From NCBI RefSeq assembly GCF_010974945.1, contig NZ_JAAIVB010000070.1, positions 1-54,034 of the forward strand: a stretch of DNA of 54,034 nucleotides, written 5' to 3'. Positions 23,551 to 32,241 of the stretch are shown here, one piece after another. The position numbers and the translations under genes are program-made. The notes under the pieces were generated by a model. It was not told the DNA's origin, did no database searches, and was given only the letters and a program-made list of their open reading frames with translations. Source of the stretch: Noviherbaspirillum galbum (GTDB lineage: Bacteria > Pseudomonadota > Gammaproteobacteria > Burkholderiales > Burkholderiaceae_D). Each line of letters opens with the position of its first letter. The first letter of the stretch is position 1.

Positions 23551-24015
23551 ATGAAGTTTGCCCACCTCGTCGAAATCAACGATCCGCTCAATCCGCTGAT
23601 CGATACCCTGAACCGCGAGCAGTTGTGGCGCGGCCTGGTGCTGCGCGCCGAACTGCCCAAGTCGTTCATTCCCTGGCTGGACAGCTGCACGATTACCGAG
23701 AAGCATGAATCCGGCGTATCGCGCGTCTGCCGTTACGGCGACCTGACTGTGCGCGACACGGTGACCTACGAGCCCATGCGCCAGGTGGTCTACAACGTGC
23801 CGCAGCAGAACGACATCCCCGAGTCGCGCCTGACGATGACCATCGAGGAACCGGAAAAGGACCAGTTCTTTGTGCGCTTCGAATACGAGGACGACGCGCC
23901 GGAAGAGAACATGGACGCCTTCTACAATGACTTCCGGAAATCGGCCTACGAGGAGGCCGACATCGACACCATCCGCGTGATCCGCCAGATGGCCGAACTG
24001 GGCAAGCTCGGCTGA
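23551..24015 (+). CDS. AtaL-like / DUF1857 SRPBCC-fold protein
   Basis: This 154-residue protein has the DUF1857 pattern: KFAHLVEINDPLNPLIDTLNRE, LWRGLVLRAELPKSFIPWLD, and a C-terminal helix DAFYNDFRKSAYEEADIDTIR. This START/SRPBCC-like fold usually binds a hydrophobic ligand; the function is unknown. The start at 23551 is chosen as the family begins MKFAHxVEIN. A strong terminator follows. Confidence 0.83.
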   Translation: MKFAHLVEINDPLNPLIDTLNREQLWRGLVLRAELPKSFIPWLDSCTITEKHESGVSRVCRYGDLTVRDTVTYEPMRQVVYNVPQQNDIPESRLTMTIEEPEKDQFFVRFEYEDDAPEENMDAFYNDFRKSAYEEADIDTIRVIRQMAELGKLG

Positions 24016-24036
24016 GCCGCGGCAAGCGCTTTCCAT

Positions 24037-24076
24037 GAAAAAGGCCGGCCCATGCAGCGCATGGCCGGCCTTTTTC
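24037..24076. terminator. Bidirectional rho-independent terminator
   Basis: GAAAAAGGCCGGCC pairs with GGCCGGCCTTTTTC around a 12-base loop, with A and T runs on either side. It separates the convergent DUF1857 and DUF2382 genes. Confidence 0.88.
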
Positions 24077-24094
24077 ACGCCAGGGGCGCGCCGA

Positions 24095-25723
24095 TCAGTG
24101 ATGGCGGCCGGTGACTTTCTCGGCGCCGTAGCGCACCGCGTCCTTCACCTTGTCCCAGGTGCTCTCGGGATGGCTCGATTCCCAGTCGCTGCGCACGTCG
24201 GGCTCGACCTCGTCCCAGCGATAGTTCTTGAAGCGTTCGGTGCCCGCCATGGTGGAACCGTAGCGATAGGCCGAGGCATAGTCTTCATAGCGTCCGCCGG
24301 AGTCGCCGTAGGCTGACTGCCAGTGGCGGCGGTAATCGGCGTCATCGTCGCCGGCCATGCCCGTCATGCCGACCGAGTCCGTGGCTGCCATGCTGCCCGT
24401 CAAGTCGCCCGTCATGCGCGACGTGCCGCTGCCGGCGCCGAGCTGCTCGACTTCCACGTCGGTGCGGCGCACGCTGTCATTGACCTCCTGTGTGCGCTGC
24501 GTGGCTTCCTTGTTGAGCACCACTTCCTCGACCACGCGCGCCGTCTTGGAAACGACGGGCTCTTCGGCCATTTCACGCAGCTCGATCGATCCTTCCTTGA
24601 AGGCGGCCAGGTCGGCTTCGGTGGCAGGCTTGTCGACAGGATGGCGTTCGACGTTCACGTGCTCCTCGCGCAGGTCGACGCTCTCGTTCACCGGCTGCTC
24701 GCGCACGCGCTGGAACACGCGTACGCCGCCGCGCTGCACCTCGCGCTTGCCGATCTCGACGTCTTCCTGGATCACCGGGATGCGCGTGCCTTCCGCCATG
24801 TCGCGGCCGGCGAGGTGCTCGGTCGTGTCGTGGCGCGTCGCTCCATTGCTGGCTCCATTGCCCATCCGGTCGGACAGATTGGCGCTGGCTTCCTGCGCCA
24901 GCGTGCGGTCGCGCGTTGCTTCATCGTTCATGTCGCTGGTGAATGACTGCGTTGCGGGCATGGCGGCGGCGTCGTTGACCATGTCGTTGTCGGTGGTGAA
25001 CGACTGGTCGCGGTTGCGCAGCATGTCGCTTTCGGTGCCGCCGGCAAGGGCCCGGTCGACCGAACGGTCGCGCTGGGAGTCATCGAAGGCGGAGGAGCTC
25101 ATCGCGTTGTCCACCGTGCGGTCGTTCAGGGCATTGTTGCGCATGTCTTCGGCGGCGGCGGTGTCGCGGAAGTTTTCGCCGCGGCTGGACGCGGCGCCCA
25201 TGCCGGTACCGAGGTTCATGCCGGCATTTTCCGACAGGCTCATGTCGCGGCCCTGGGTGTACATGCTGCGGTCCTTCTCGATTTCAGAACCGCTCAGCAT
25301 GGGCGCCGCCGGATCGTAGGTGTTCCAGCCCTGGCTGCGCCAGTGCGCGGCGCGCTCGTCGATGTCGATCGGATCATGGCGGTTCATGATCTCCACGGCG
25401 CGGTCGCGCATTTCCTCGGTGTCGGCACTGACCGTCAGCACGCAGCTGCCGCGCCGTACGGCCTCGGAATAGATGTCGTGGTGTTCCCGGTGCTCTTCCT
25501 CCATGCCGAACAGCGAACGGAAGAAATCGCCGATGGCGGAGCGGCCTTCCCCGGCGTCGTCGCGGCGGACCGCGGTGCCCGCGCCATCCTGGCCGGTGGA
25601 TGCGTCTTGCATGTCGGGCGAGAGCTGCACGTCGCCGCGCGAGAAGCCCGCTGTGAGCAGCTCGTTGAGCGCCGATTCAGCCCGGGCATAGCTGTCATAT
25701 ACGCCTACTACGGTGTTGTCCAT
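24095..25723 (-). CDS. Stress protein with 17M-like N-terminus and YsnF/AvaK (DUF2382) domain
   Basis: This is a 542-residue protein. Residues 1-130 resemble the general-stress-protein 17M domain (VVGVYDSYARAESALNELLTAGF). Residues about 150-290 are a low-complexity Asp/Asn/Met/Arg-rich region with loose repeats NDRTVDNAM, RDRSVDRAL and RDRTLAQEA. Residues about 300-415 are a DUF2382 domain (IPVIQEDVEIGKREVQRG, LREEHVNVERHPVD, VVEEVVLNKEA). The tail carries two RYGSTMAGTERFKNYRW-like hydrophilic segments. The family is linked to stress tolerance without known biochemistry. AGGAG precedes the start. It forms an operon with a second DUF2382 gene 25 bases upstream. Confidence 0.82.
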   Translation of the reverse strand: MDNTVVGVYDSYARAESALNELLTAGFSRGDVQLSPDMQDASTGQDGAGTAVRRDDAGEGRSAIGDFFRSLFGMEEEHREHHDIYSEAVRRGSCVLTVSADTEEMRDRAVEIMNRHDPIDIDERAAHWRSQGWNTYDPAAPMLSGSEIEKDRSMYTQGRDMSLSENAGMNLGTGMGAASSRGENFRDTAAAEDMRNNALNDRTVDNAMSSSAFDDSQRDRSVDRALAGGTESDMLRNRDQSFTTDNDMVNDAAAMPATQSFTSDMNDEATRDRTLAQEASANLSDRMGNGASNGATRHDTTEHLAGRDMAEGTRIPVIQEDVEIGKREVQRGGVRVFQRVREQPVNESVDLREEHVNVERHPVDKPATEADLAAFKEGSIELREMAEEPVVSKTARVVEEVVLNKEATQRTQEVNDSVRRTDVEVEQLGAGSGTSRMTGDLTGSMAATDSVGMTGMAGDDDADYRRHWQSAYGDSGGRYEDYASAYRYGSTMAGTERFKNYRWDEVEPDVRSDWESSHPESTWDKVKDAVRYGAEKVTGRHH

Positions 25724-25748
25724 GATTGAAGTCTCCTAACAATGCAGG

Positions 25749-26456
25749 TTATCCGGCGGTGGAGCCGGGCTGGTGTGGCTGAGATGACTGAGGTAACGGA
25801 GCGTGGAAATCATCAGGCATAACGCGTGCCTGCTCTTCGTCGCCGAAGCGCTCGACGCGGATGTGTTCCGAGCGCAACGCGACCTGCTGCGGCTCGTGCA
25901 CCTCCTGCCTGCGGCGCGTGATCCGCACCTCTTCCTTGAGCAGCAATTGCTTCTGCACGACGAGGACTTCCTCCAGCACCGGCACCACCAGCGTGTCGCC
26001 TTCGTAGCGGGTTTCCGGCAGGCGGCCTTCGGGCACGATCTGCCCGACGGGCACGTGTTCGACGGCAAGTTCTTCCCGCATCAGCGGCTCGTCGATCGTG
26101 CGATGCCGTTCATCGACCGTCTTGTGCAGACGGATGCCGCGGCCGGTCTCGACGACGCGCTTGTCCACGTGCAGGACTTCCTCCATCACCGGAAAAGTCA
26201 TCTGCACGCCGTGCGCCTGTTCGAGCGCGGCGTCGAAGGCGAGCGGGAGGTGATAGCCGCCATCGTCATGCCGCTGCAGCAGGCTGGCGGGGACCAGCAT
26301 CTGCTTGCCATCGGCGAGACGGATCCATGCGCGGCCATCTTCGCTTCCGCTGCCGGATTCGATGTTCACCAGCGACGCGCGCTGTCCCGCGGCGTCGGTC
26401 ACCACGCCAGCCGCGGCGTCGTCAATGCCTTGGCGGTCGTCGGAAAAATGCGCCAT
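25749..26456 (-). CDS. YsnF/AvaK (DUF2382) domain stress protein
   Basis: This 235-residue protein has an N-terminal part of about 85 residues resembling a PRC-barrel (GRAWIRLADGKQMLVPASLLQ). A DUF2382 region follows, with repeated half-motifs FPVMEEVLHVDKRVVETGRG, LMREELAVEHVPVG and VPVLEEVLVVQKQLLLKEEV. It ends in a Pro/Gln/Ser tail. It lies upstream of the larger DUF2382 gene and divergent from the glycine-zipper gene; the three probably form a stress regulon. GAGGA precedes the ATG. Confidence 0.82.
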   Translation of the reverse strand: MAHFSDDRQGIDDAAAGVVTDAAGQRASLVNIESGSGSEDGRAWIRLADGKQMLVPASLLQRHDDGGYHLPLAFDAALEQAHGVQMTFPVMEEVLHVDKRVVETGRGIRLHKTVDERHRTIDEPLMREELAVEHVPVGQIVPEGRLPETRYEGDTLVVPVLEEVLVVQKQLLLKEEVRITRRRQEVHEPQQVALRSEHIRVERFGDEEQARVMPDDFHAPLPQSSQPHQPGSTAG

Positions 26457-26686
26457 GTCGAGTCCTCTTCATGCATGCTCAAGGAAGACGCCGGCATGCA
26501 AGTTGCGGGCCGGGCCGTTGGCCGTGCGTGCGCGCCTCGCGGCAGGCGCGCGGGCCATGCATCGCGCAGCGCTTTTTACCTTGATCAGGGAAAAACTTAC
26601 ATGCGGCAGATCATGCGCGGCTGCAAGAACTAATGCCGCCGCCCGTGTTCATACCGAGTTGAATGGCTGTCTATAAGGAGGCAAGA

Positions 26687-27295
26687 GTGACTACCACCAT
26701 CATCGCAGGCAGGTTCCAGCAACAATCGGCAGTGGATGAAGCGGTCGATGAATTCACCCGCGCCGGCTTCGCGCGCGACCGCATTTCCGCGTTCTTCGTC
26801 AATCCCCAGGGGCAACACGATACCTATCCCATCGGCGGCGACCATGACCGCTCGCCCGGCGCGGGCGAGTCCGGCCAGGGCGTGGCGGCCGGCGCGGCGG
26901 CGGGCGGCGCGATCGGCCTCGCCGCCGCTCCTATCCTCGGTCCGGTCGGCACCATCACCGGCGGCCTGCTCGGCGCGCACATCGGCGGGCTGGTGGGCAG
27001 CATGGCGAAGATGAAGGACCGCGACGAGCATAGCGACCATCCGGACGACGTCGGCAACGAAGAACCGATCCGGCGCTCCGGCATGATGCTGGCGATTGCC
27101 GTGGAAGGCGAAGACCAGATGCACCAGGCGGTCAACCTGCTGCGCTCTCTGGCGGCGTCGGACATCGAGCTCGCCGAAGGCACGATCACCGAAGGCGACT
27201 GGACCGACTTCAACCCGGACGAACGCCCGCACCTGATCGGCTCGCCCGAGCAGGCAACCAGCTCCAGCGTCCCCTCGGACCTGCGGCGGCTCTGA
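26687..27295 (+). CDS. Glycine-zipper stress protein
   Basis: This is a 202-residue protein starting at GTG, fixed by a perfect AAGGAGG upstream. Residues 1-45 share the 17M-like pattern of the neighbouring DUF2382 protein (QSAVDEAVDEFTRAGFARDRIS). A hydrophobic glycine-zipper follows (GAAAGGAIGLAAAPILG, GLLGAHIGGLVG), likely to insert in a membrane. The C-terminal third (GMMLAIAVEGEDQMHQAVNLL) is a second ferredoxin-like half. The 230-base region between the divergent genes should hold promoters for both; I cannot assign one convincingly. Confidence 0.75.
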   Translation: MTTTIIAGRFQQQSAVDEAVDEFTRAGFARDRISAFFVNPQGQHDTYPIGGDHDRSPGAGESGQGVAAGAAAGGAIGLAAAPILGPVGTITGGLLGAHIGGLVGSMAKMKDRDEHSDHPDDVGNEEPIRRSGMMLAIAVEGEDQMHQAVNLLRSLAASDIELAEGTITEGDWTDFNPDERPHLIGSPEQATSSSVPSDLRRL

Positions 27296-27318
27296 GGCTC
27301 CCGGACGGCTGACGCGCT

Positions 27319-28071
27319 TCAGCCGTCGATGCGGGCAATCAGCGGCAAATGATCGGATGCCACCCGCGCCAGCGGCGTGGCATGCACCTCGACATGCACG
27401 AGGCGGTGGCGCGGCCGGATCCAGATGCGGTCCAGCGCGAACAGGGGCCAGCGCGACGGGAAGGTGGTCGGCGCCGGCACCGCCTGGAAGTGGTTCACCA
27501 GCGAGCGCAGCGTCTTGCCCCAGGCAAACCATTCGTTGATATCCCCGAGCAGGATCACCGGCATTTCGTCGGTATCGAATTTTTCGAGCAGCCGCCGGAT
27601 CTGGTCGCGCCGTTCGGCCGGCCGCAAGCCGAGGTGCGTGGCGATCACCCGCAGCATGTGGCCATGGCAGTCGACGTCGGCGTCCAGCGCGCCGCGCGGC
27701 TCGCGGCTGCCGAAGGACAGGTCGATGCTGCGCACCGACAGGATGGGGTAGCGGCTCAGCACCGCGTTGCCATAGCGCTTTTCGCGCGTGTCGCAGGCCG
27801 GGCCCTCGGCCGCGGCGTAGCCTGTGGCGCGCTGCAGTTCGGCCAGGACGTTGGGCGTCCTGCTGCCGCCCAGCGGCACTTCCTGCAGGGCGATGATGTC
27901 GGCATCGAGTTCCTTCAGTACGCCGGCGATGCGTTCCGGAGCGAACCGGCCGTCGCAGCCGACCGCGCCGTGGATGTTGTAGGTGGCGATGGCCAGCGGC
28001 CACGGATCGCCGGTGGATGACGCGTGGGCGTCGGCTGCGTAGGCGCGGCTGGCGTCCGACAGATCGGTCAT
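27319..28071 (-). CDS. Endonuclease/exonuclease/phosphatase family protein
   Basis: This 250-residue protein has the full EEP core: ATYNIHG with the metal-binding Asn, ALQEV with the catalytic Glu, THLGLR, GDINEW and the C-terminal SDHLPL. The family includes DNases, sphingomyelinases and phosphoinositide phosphatases. Its ATG at 28071 overlaps the stop of the phospholipase-VTT gene (ATGA), so the two are translated together, suggesting a shared lipid- or envelope-related role. There is no signal peptide, so it is probably cytosolic. Confidence 0.88.
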   Translation of the reverse strand: MTDLSDASRAYAADAHASSTGDPWPLAIATYNIHGAVGCDGRFAPERIAGVLKELDADIIALQEVPLGGSRTPNVLAELQRATGYAAAEGPACDTREKRYGNAVLSRYPILSVRSIDLSFGSREPRGALDADVDCHGHMLRVIATHLGLRPAERRDQIRRLLEKFDTDEMPVILLGDINEWFAWGKTLRSLVNHFQAVPAPTTFPSRWPLFALDRIWIRPRHRLVHVEVHATPLARVASDHLPLIARIDG

Positions 28072-30200
28072 GCGCGCTGTTCCTCCCTTTTCCTGAGCGC
28101 CCGGCGCAAGGCCAGGGCGACGACGATGATCACCGCCGCCACGCCTGCCAGCACCGCGATCGTTCCCGCGCTGGGCCGGCGGATGGCTTCCGCCAGGTGA
28201 TGCACGAAGGTGACCGTCATGACGATGCCGGGCAGCATGCCGAGGAAGGTGCCGATGATGTAGTCGCGGAAGCGGATGTGCGAGGCGCCGGCGACGAGAT
28301 TGACGATGCTGAACGGCGCCACCGGCAGCACGCGGATGACGATCACCGCGAGGATGCCGCGGCTGGCGATGCGCTGGCTGAGGCGGTTGACCCGTTCGCC
28401 GAGCATGCGCTGCACGGTATCGCGTCCCAGCCAGTGGCCGATGCCGTAGGTCGCCATGGCGCTGAGCACGGTGCCCGCGATCGCATACAGGGTGCCTTGC
28501 ACCGGCCCGAACACGATGCCGGTGACGGCGATGAGCAGCATGACCGGCACCACGAGCAGGCCGGCGCCGATGTAGCAAGCCGCGATCGCCAGCGGCGTGA
28601 ACGGCAGGTCGTCCAGCCGGCGCGCGAAGGCCACCATCGATTCCAGGTTGACGAATTCGCGCAGCGGCGTCCAGCGCCATGCCAGCGCCAGCGTGGCCAA
28701 GCCGAGCGCGAACAGGCCGAGGCCGATCAGCCGGCCCGGCAGGGGCTTGCGGGCCTCGCGCGGCACCACGTCGGTCACCAGCTTTTCCGGCTCGATCGGT
28801 TGCTCGGGATCGAACAATGCCTGTTCCGGAATCAGCGCATCGAGTTCCGGCGGCACGCTGGGCGCCATCTGCCTCAGCGAGCGTTCTTCATTGCGCAGGG
28901 CGCGCACCGCGCCGAGCAGGCTGCCCTGCTGCAGCATGGCTTCGCGCACGGCTTCCGGCGAGGTGTCGAGATGTTCGGCCAGCAGGCGGTTGCGCAGGCG
29001 CGCGATGGCCAGCCGCAGGCGTTCCCGCTCGCCGTTGCTGCCGGCCGCTTCGATCGTCAGGTTGCACTCGGTGTCCAGGGCCATCGACCGGTTGCTGAGG
29101 TTGGCCGAACCGACGCAGAACAGGTCGTCGTCCACCGCGAACACCTTGCTGTGCACGTTCAGGCATTGCTCGACCAGCCCGGGGATGTGGGGACATGCCA
29201 TCAGGTAATGGCCATGCGCGTCGGCGTCGGCCAGCCGCCGGTGCGCCCGGGCGCGCAGCACGCCCATCGTGGCCTGCTCCAGCCAGCCGCTCTGGGTCTG
29301 CGGCGACACGATGAGCACTTCCGGCCCCTGCGGCTCCTTCAGGCGCTCGGCGAGCGCGTCGGCCAGCAGGCCGGAGGTGAAATACTGGTTCTCGAAGAAC
29401 AGGGAACGGCGCGCCGCGGCGATGGCGTCGAGGTGCAGTTGCCGCACTTCATGCACGCCGGCATGGCCTTCGAAGGCCGGTTCGGTGCGCGAGATCGCGA
29501 CGTCGACGTCGACGATGTCGGGCTGCACGCCGTCCGGCCAGGGATCGTGTTCGCTGCGGCGCGGGCCGGCCAGGCGTTCGCCGGTCGCGCGCTGCCAGCG
29601 CGCCCGCGCTAGCTCGCCGAGCGCCCAGGCCACATCGCCATCGACCATGGCCTGCACGTCATGGAAAGGGGCGTGCGGCTTGCCGTCGCTGTCGCAGCGC
29701 AAGGGGGCATGGCAGGCATGGTCCGAGGTATCCCAGCGGGCCTTGGTCAGGTCGAGCCCGCCGACGAAGGCGACCGCGTCATCGACCACCACGACCTTCT
29801 GGTGGTGCGATCCGCCAAGGGGATGGTTCGCGTCCATGCGGAAGGCCAGGTTGCGGTGGGTGCGCCAGTCCAGCTTCACGACCGGCAGCCATTCCCGCTC
29901 GAGCGCGTAGAGCATGGCGTAGTCCCAGTTCAGCACATGGACGTGCAGGTCTGGCCGGCTGGCCGCGATTTCATGCAGGAAATCGCCGAGGGGTTCAGGA
30001 TAACCATCCCTGGCGCCGTCAGGCACGAGGCGGATTCGGCTGTCGATGTCCCAGCTCAGGATGAAGACGCTGTGCCGGGCATTGACGATGGCCGCGCGCA
30101 CCGCCCGGAAGTAGGCGTCGGCATCGACCAGCATGGCGAAGCGTCGCGCCCGCTCGATGCGCCAGCAGTTGCGTCCGGGACGCAGGAGGCCGCTGGCCAT
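28068..30200 (-). CDS. Phospholipase D-like protein fused to a VTT/DedA-type membrane domain
   Basis: This protein is about 710 residues. Two PLD active-site motifs are intact: HHQKVVVVDD (His 133, Lys 135, Asp 140) followed by GGLDL, and HSKVFAVDD (His 350, Lys 352, Asp 357) followed by GSANLSNRSM. The last 220 residues form several transmembrane segments with the VTT/TVP38 core (FGPVQGTLYAIAGTVL, RFRDYIIGTFLGMLPG). PLD domains make or cleave phosphodiesters in lipids, as in cardiolipin synthase; VTT proteins are lipid scramblase or transport-like. The start is uncertain: 30200 (MASGLLRPGRN) fits the family, 30236 is an alternative, and neither has a clear ribosome site. Confidence 0.87.
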   Translation of the reverse strand: MASGLLRPGRNCWRIERARRFAMLVDADAYFRAVRAAIVNARHSVFILSWDIDSRIRLVPDGARDGYPEPLGDFLHEIAASRPDLHVHVLNWDYAMLYALEREWLPVVKLDWRTHRNLAFRMDANHPLGGSHHQKVVVVDDAVAFVGGLDLTKARWDTSDHACHAPLRCDSDGKPHAPFHDVQAMVDGDVAWALGELARARWQRATGERLAGPRRSEHDPWPDGVQPDIVDVDVAISRTEPAFEGHAGVHEVRQLHLDAIAAARRSLFFENQYFTSGLLADALAERLKEPQGPEVLIVSPQTQSGWLEQATMGVLRARAHRRLADADAHGHYLMACPHIPGLVEQCLNVHSKVFAVDDDLFCVGSANLSNRSMALDTECNLTIEAAGSNGERERLRLAIARLRNRLLAEHLDTSPEAVREAMLQQGSLLGAVRALRNEERSLRQMAPSVPPELDALIPEQALFDPEQPIEPEKLVTDVVPREARKPLPGRLIGLGLFALGLATLALAWRWTPLREFVNLESMVAFARRLDDLPFTPLAIAACYIGAGLLVVPVMLLIAVTGIVFGPVQGTLYAIAGTVLSAMATYGIGHWLGRDTVQRMLGERVNRLSQRIASRGILAVIVIRVLPVAPFSIVNLVAGASHIRFRDYIIGTFLGMLPGIVMTVTFVHHLAEAIRRPSAGTIAVLAGVAAVIIVVALALRRALRKREEQRA

Positions 30201-30327
30201 GGAAGGGGGATCAAGAAAGGGTTCTTGCGCTCGCATCGTGCATGCCGAAGGGGAAACATTGTCGTTTTGGATTCGACGCAGGGCGGGCCGATTGGTTTCT
30301 TTACTGCCTGGACAGGATGAATCTTCC

Positions 30328-31002
30328 CTAGCCGCCTTCGCGGTGATCGGGAATCGGCGGGATCTCGCGCGGCGGGGACGCGGCCGGCACGCCCGGGTTG
30401 CCGGCCGCGCCGGTTCCGGCGGATGCTTCCGAGCTGCCTGAGACACCTGAGCCGCCCGAACCATTGATTGCGGGCGGTGCGGATTGCTGGGTATTGGCGA
30501 GGTTGCAGGCGGCGCTGAGTTGCTGCGCATACACGGGGCTGAACAAGGTCTTGTAGCGCGAACGGGTAAACGATGCCGTTGCGGGCAGGAGGTCATCGCG
30601 TCCCGGCTTGTCGGTGCGTTTCCACTGCAATCCGCCGCCGGTCATCTTGAGTTGTCCGCTGACCGGCGCGTCCGGCCTGGCGCGGCTGCTCACGAGGCTG
30701 ACGTTCGCGGTGTCGTCGGCGATGCTGCCGAGGATGGACGGCCCGGAAGCGGCCTCGTCGACCATGGTCGCGCTGGCGGTGGCGAAGGTATGCGAGCCGC
30801 AGAGCCGGTCCTGTTTCTGGAACAGCTCGAGCACGAATTGCGAGCATTTGCCGGGCGCATACTTCGTGCCGCCGGGACAGACCGCGGCTGTCCAGACGCC
30901 GGTGAAGTCGCTGGCCGCGGCGGGCACGGCTACGCTCCCAAGAGCAACGAGGACGGCAACGACGGCGGCGATGGCGAACGCGGACGGGCAGGAGGCGCGC
31001 AT
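30328..31002 (-). CDS. Secreted protein of unknown function
   Basis: This is a 224-residue protein with a signal peptide (AFAIAAVVAVLVALGSVAV, cleavage likely at AAA-S). The mature domain begins DFTGVWTAAVCPGGTKYAPGKCSQFVLELFQ and includes a repeated aromatic/Gly pattern seen in small lipocalin-like or secreted beta proteins. Four cysteines are present. The last 60 residues are Ser/Gly/Pro-rich and disordered. It lies on the same strand as the PLD-VTT gene, 127 bases upstream of it. I recognise no family with confidence. Confidence 0.62.
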   Translation of the reverse strand: MRASCPSAFAIAAVVAVLVALGSVAVPAAASDFTGVWTAAVCPGGTKYAPGKCSQFVLELFQKQDRLCGSHTFATASATMVDEAASGPSILGSIADDTANVSLVSSRARPDAPVSGQLKMTGGGLQWKRTDKPGRDDLLPATASFTRSRYKTLFSPVYAQQLSAACNLANTQQSAPPAINGSGGSGVSGSSEASAGTGAAGNPGVPAASPPREIPPIPDHREGG

Positions 31003-31106
31003 GACGACAGGAACGATGGAAGTTGGGGCAGGACCCGGTGCTGCATGTCCACCTTAGCCTCCTTCGTTCCGGCGGGTCTTGTGGTTTGTTAAGACCCCTA
31101 CCAGCC

Positions 31107-31574
31107 TCATTTGGCGCAGTCGCAGGCCTGCTCGCCCTTGTCGAAGATGATCTTCCATACGCCGGGCGCTTCCTGCCGCCAGATGGACGTGAAGGTGCCG
31201 ATCTTCTTGCCCGCGGGATCATGTACCGGCCCGCTGCTGAGCGCCAGCCCTCCGGAAGGCAGCACCTCCACCTTGTCGGGCTCCCAGGAGAACGGCGCCT
31301 GCGGGCCTTCGTAGAAGCGCTTCCACCAGCCCGCCACGGCTTCCTTGCCGTGCAGGGGCGATGGGCCCGAAAAGAATACCGCTTCGTCCGACAGGAAACG
31401 GGTGAACGCGGCATGATCGCGGTCCGCCATGGTCTTGGCGAAGGCGCGTTCGGTTTCCCTGACCTCACCGGACAGCCGGGCCTGGCGTTCTTCGCCGGCG
31501 GCGGCCGAGGGTGCAGCAGGCAGGATGGCCGCCGCGCACAGTGCGATAGAGGCAGTGATCGGAAGAAGACGCAT
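31107..31574 (-). CDS. Secreted SnoaL/DUF4440-like (NTF2 fold) protein
   Basis: This 155-residue protein has a signal peptide (LLPITASIALCAAAILPAA) and an NTF2-like domain: ETERAFAKTMADRDHAAFTRFLSDEAVFF, GKEAVAGWWKRFY, and TSIWRQEAPGVWKIIFDKG. DUF4440 proteins are small binding or isomerase-like folds, mostly uncharacterised. The ATG at 31574 is chosen because AAAGGAG lies seven bases upstream. It follows the acetyltransferase gene by 11 bases. Confidence 0.8.
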   Translation of the reverse strand: MRLLPITASIALCAAAILPAAPSAAAGEERQARLSGEVRETERAFAKTMADRDHAAFTRFLSDEAVFFSGPSPLHGKEAVAGWWKRFYEGPQAPFSWEPDKVEVLPSGGLALSSGPVHDPAGKKIGTFTSIWRQEAPGVWKIIFDKGEQACDCAK

Positions 31575-31585
31575 GGCAACTCCTT

Positions 31586-32119
31586 TCATGATGGCAAGGG
31601 TGCGGCGAGATCGGTCCACATGTGGACCTTGGCGATGTAGCGCTCGCCTTCGCGCATGGCCAGCGGTTCGACGCCGAAGACCGAAAAACCGCAGCGCTCA
31701 TACAGCCGCTGGGCCGCCTCGTTGCCTTCCGAGACAGTAAGCTGGACCACGCGCAAGCCCGCCTGCCCCCGCGCATGCCGCAGCAGCGCCTGGACGAGGG
31801 CCTTGCCGGTGCCGCCATGGCGCGCCGCGGGCTGGACGAACATGCCGAGCAGGCTCGCCTTGTGGCGGCTTTTCGGCCGCGGCTCGCGGCGGTAGCTGAC
31901 CGCGCCCACCAGTGCCGCGCCGTCGAAGGCGCCGAAGCTCGCTTCCATGCTGTCCTCGCCCGCGCCGACGCGCGTTTCCCACCAGGACATCGGGAAGGCG
32001 GCGCGTTCGTCGACGCTGGCGGTGAAAGCTTCGGGATGCGCCGCATATGCCTGCAGCATCAGGGTCCGGTAGGCATCGGCGTCGGCGGGAAGCAGTCTGC
32101 GGATCTCGGGTGTGTGCAT
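31586..32119 (-). CDS. GNAT-family N-acetyltransferase
   Basis: This 177-residue protein has a GNAT fold. The acetyl-CoA loop is PAARHGGTGKALVQALL after the GMFV strand, followed by VVQLTVSEGNEAAQRLYERCGF and the FGVEPLAM end. This last block is the usual GNAT motif B. The substrate cannot be inferred. It is upstream of, and probably co-transcribed with, the secreted DUF4440 gene. Confidence 0.87.
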   Translation of the reverse strand: MHTPEIRRLLPADADAYRTLMLQAYAAHPEAFTASVDERAAFPMSWWETRVGAGEDSMEASFGAFDGAALVGAVSYRREPRPKSRHKASLLGMFVQPAARHGGTGKALVQALLRHARGQAGLRVVQLTVSEGNEAAQRLYERCGFSVFGVEPLAMREGERYIAKVHMWTDLAAPLPS

Positions 32120-32241
32120 GCTGGTCGGGAAGGACGAAGCGTGGCGCTGACGCCCGCGCGGTCAAGGGGGAATGGGCGCATCTTGCCAGAGCCGGCCGGC
32201 ATGCACAACGGTCCGCCCTGCCCGGCGCCTCCGGACCGGAC

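Noticed and set aside
26457-26686. Stress sigma-factor promoter between the divergent stress genes
   Set aside because: No hexamer pair stands out clearly enough to name a sigma factor.
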